Source of the DNA: Paenibacillus sp. NAIST15-1
Lineage (GTDB): Bacteria; Bacillota; Bacilli; Paenibacillales; Paenibacillaceae
Assembly (NCBI RefSeq): GCF_001894745.1
Contig: NZ_BBYF01000004.1
Span: 62,001 to 126,000, forward strand
Reading direction: 5' to 3'
DNA length: 64,000 nucleotides
The notes below the pieces were generated by a model, which was not told the DNA's origin, ran no database searches, and saw only the letters and a list, made by a program, of their open reading frames with translations. A program made the translations under genes and the position numbers. This document shows, piece after piece, positions 63,301 through 64,000 of the stretch. Numbering within the stretch: the first letter of the stretch is position 1; the number at the start of each line of letters is the position of its first letter.

Positions 63301-64000
63301 TGTTAGTACGAACATCTTGTTTAACAGCGCCTGGTATTTCAAATGAGTACTCCACAAATTTCGGATTCGAGGAAACCTCAACCACATTCGTTGCATTTCC
63401 GTTTGTTTTATTACCGCTGCCCGTTTCAATCATTTCATATGCGACACCGACGCTAGTCGGTTTCGTCTTTGTAGCATCGTAAGGAATAAGGACACGACCA
63501 TAAATTACACCGTCAGTATTGGCAGTAATCGTAGGACTTTGCGATAAATCATATTTTGTTGTTCCACCAGTTTCCTTCATGTGAACGTCATGGAACGTCA
63601 CATCACCATTGAAAAATGCCACTTCTCTTGTTGTTTCAACCGATTGCGTACCGTTAAATACTTTAATTTTAACTAAGTTCCGGCCTTGCTCAATCGCGAT
63701 TGGAGAAGCAAAGAACGTCCAGTCATTGCTCTTGGACACACCAAAGGACCAGCTTCGTCCGTTCACTTCGATTTGTACCTTATCCGCATTCGGTGCTTTA
63801 CCCGAGATGCTGACGTTCACCGACTTTTTCCCTTGGGAAGCATCGGAGTAAACAATTGTCGATTCATCTTCTTTTAAGTTATACACATTCCCATCCAAGG
63901 ATACGGACATGTCGTACATCGTTGGACCATTGCGATACTCGATGAAGATGGAGTCATACACATCCGACATGCCTTGCAAGCCTTTGAATGTAACTTGGTT
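60362..64000 (-). CDS. Giant secreted SLH protein (N-terminus beyond the window)
   Basis: The frame is open to base 64000 (1212 codons visible before the stop), so the start lies outside; a TTG at 63979 should not be taken as the start. The visible part has repeated Ig-like units with related sentences (GQNLVKIKVFNGTQSVETTREV-type, KIKFVFRSQKSHYENTITVTL, KIEIAISRGKDTFKNTITVKY), a beta domain ending GYYVVGKMSYSY, and three C-terminal SLH motifs (YVSRGEFTRMIV, YSIIRQDAAVML, NMLRGDAALIMA). Wall-polymer-bound surface protein of unknown role, next to the S-layer gene. Confidence 0.85.
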   Translation of the reverse strand, partial: NQVTFKGLQGMSDVYDSIFIEYRNGPTMYDMSVSLDGNVYNLKEDESTIVYSDASQGKKSVNVSISGKAPNADKVQIEVNGRSWSFGVSKSNDWTFFASPIAIEQGRNLVKIKVFNGTQSVETTREVAFFNGDVTFHDVHMKETGGTTKYDLSQSPTITANTDGVIYGRVLIPYDATKTKPTSVGVAYEMIETGSGNKTNGNATNVVEVSSNPKFVEYSFEIPGAVKQDVRTNITLTSTNYALSTPSLQSMSGFSVLLKDAGKPYIYAANYLSGYNNAMTPGEAVALQGGKLDGAQLFSMPAAIQFLVPNGSSPRISIKSVTDALGKTQDASTYHLNPTIVAEDVTVQNINGVPTSMSRVVYLIDKLPSTGKQTIVFGLDGSSETYTATVTLLYGPYVKYDGAFDGQKIYTDTTDAQRQAQVMKELQDLAGQIYNIANENELDYSGPKQTVFFSINNTTLELAKGTTNSQFKLVDPKKAFEALYMGDNKIKFVFRSQKSHYENTITVTLIPTNLPVIPAPETDGIYPYSTTYPDPKPNDPRFEKKGGVYLTREAQMNVYGTFDFVDLGKNKAEIEGKIASLRGSGTANELQNYKLVIQSPVLKNDKNPLGKIEWTLENMFTDKNGDTYNSSAVVNGISVYYDNDKQFFSFIIKGINLPGDGTPVAMNMTVFNSGEGGPRATYRLEVVPVDVPYTILKPALEKRVVNQNFVEVIIDSPGAEKVVINKIPAEKIIYYPSYDKTQKPYENAYRAFVVGLKANKDNKIEIAISRGKDTFKNTITVKYVPTSIPGAQYMEPMKKSHKVFEGIVNLTFEKGANLVRRDYNVPQNFKNQVFSGHNLLFAIANSFDGEVDRREFEYQPANYDLAKIEAKNIFEASFPERFIKAGPVIWMDPGQADDIKTESVYDPIKYGVEPYQYPGSPIEMFYKRDLRNELIMSKPGKLTLSYDKNVTDDGGRTVSVFRFDSELQQWENIGGVVDSKKHTVTVPITRFGYYVVGKMSYSYHDVVQHPYARDFIETIFAKGVMNPFDPFSMFGTDMYVSRGEFTRMIVRAKEMPLNYDGKKHFNDVVVPAADKMNTINVNQLWDFRYVETAARDGIVRGVSPNEFGGDYSIIRQDAAVMLAKALNMKLETKRDKVRKDLLKYFQDADKIDYYAQPAVLAIAKKGFITGVPIDPSDPKKGYVFQPSANMLRGDAALIMARAMIDLKKLPKM

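Overview
The window reads as the chromosome of a motile, spore-forming, S-layer-bearing Paenibacillus. The evidence is Firmicutes synteny (ftsE-ftsX-envC-ctp-minJ, comFA-comFC-yvyF-flgM-flgN-flgK-flgL, degS-degU), strong AGGAGG-type ribosome binding sites with frequent GTG/TTG starts, an alpha/beta spore DNA-binding protein, and many SLH-domain surface proteins. The N-terminal-SLH S-layer protein has a 24-residue signal peptide, about 982 residues and SLH motifs TRAE, TVEE and TRTQ. This is very close to what I recall of SpaA of Paenibacillus alvei, so a member of the P. alvei group is my best guess (from memory, not a search). No rRNA, tRNA, CRISPR array, transposase or phage gene was seen. 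Almost everything lies on the minus strand; only the VanW-family gene is on the plus strand.

Layout: (1) 1-5750, cell division and wall remodelling: MinJ-like PDZ protein (cut by the window edge), S41 protease, EnvC/LytM-type M23 protein, FtsX, FtsE. (2) 6100-7527, divergent VanW/G5 surface protein. (3) 7814-8989, lysine 2,3-aminomutase-family radical SAM enzyme. (4) 9258-17778, a consolidated arginine cluster transcribed argC-J-B-D-F-G-H, with a promoter overlapped by an 18-bp perfect palindrome and an ARG-box-like half-site. (5) 18258-24905, YitT membrane protein, prfB with its programmed +1 frameshift, secA, hpf, cold-shock protein. (6) 25047-38585, late flagellar genes: fliB, a large von Willebrand A/IPT-TIG surface protein, fliT-like, fliS, fliD, flaG, flagellin, csrA, fliW, yviE, flgL, flgK, flgN, flgM, yvyF. 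(7) 38794-44527, competence (comFC, comFA) and the DegS/DegU two-component system. (8) 44589-64000, an envelope region: phosphodiester glycosidase with a copper-amine-oxidase-like tail, a long Ig-like/SLH protein, metK, a spore protein, two unrecognised secreted proteins, the S-layer protein, and the C-terminal part of another giant SLH protein.

How the genes work together: FtsEX is expected to gate the EnvC-like M23 protein at the septum; MinJ and the Ctp protease share the neighbourhood. The flagellin promoter is a perfect sigma-D site (TAAA-N15-GCCGATAT). Its leader carries two GGA-containing CsrA-like sites, and csrA and fliW lie immediately upstream, so the FliW-CsrA-flagellin homeostatic circuit is complete here. 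FlgM (anti-sigma-D) and FlgN sit in the same block, and FliB should methylate flagellin lysines.

The most interesting non-textbook signals are: a shared CGCAACTTT box upstream of three surface-protein genes (a 14-bp identity in two of them); a flagellar tail in which a VWA/TIG surface protein and fliB seem to depend on read-through of intrinsic terminators; tandem in-frame start regions for the S-layer protein; an intrinsic terminator in the metK leader without a visible S-box; and a decayed 18-bp tandem array upstream of yitT.
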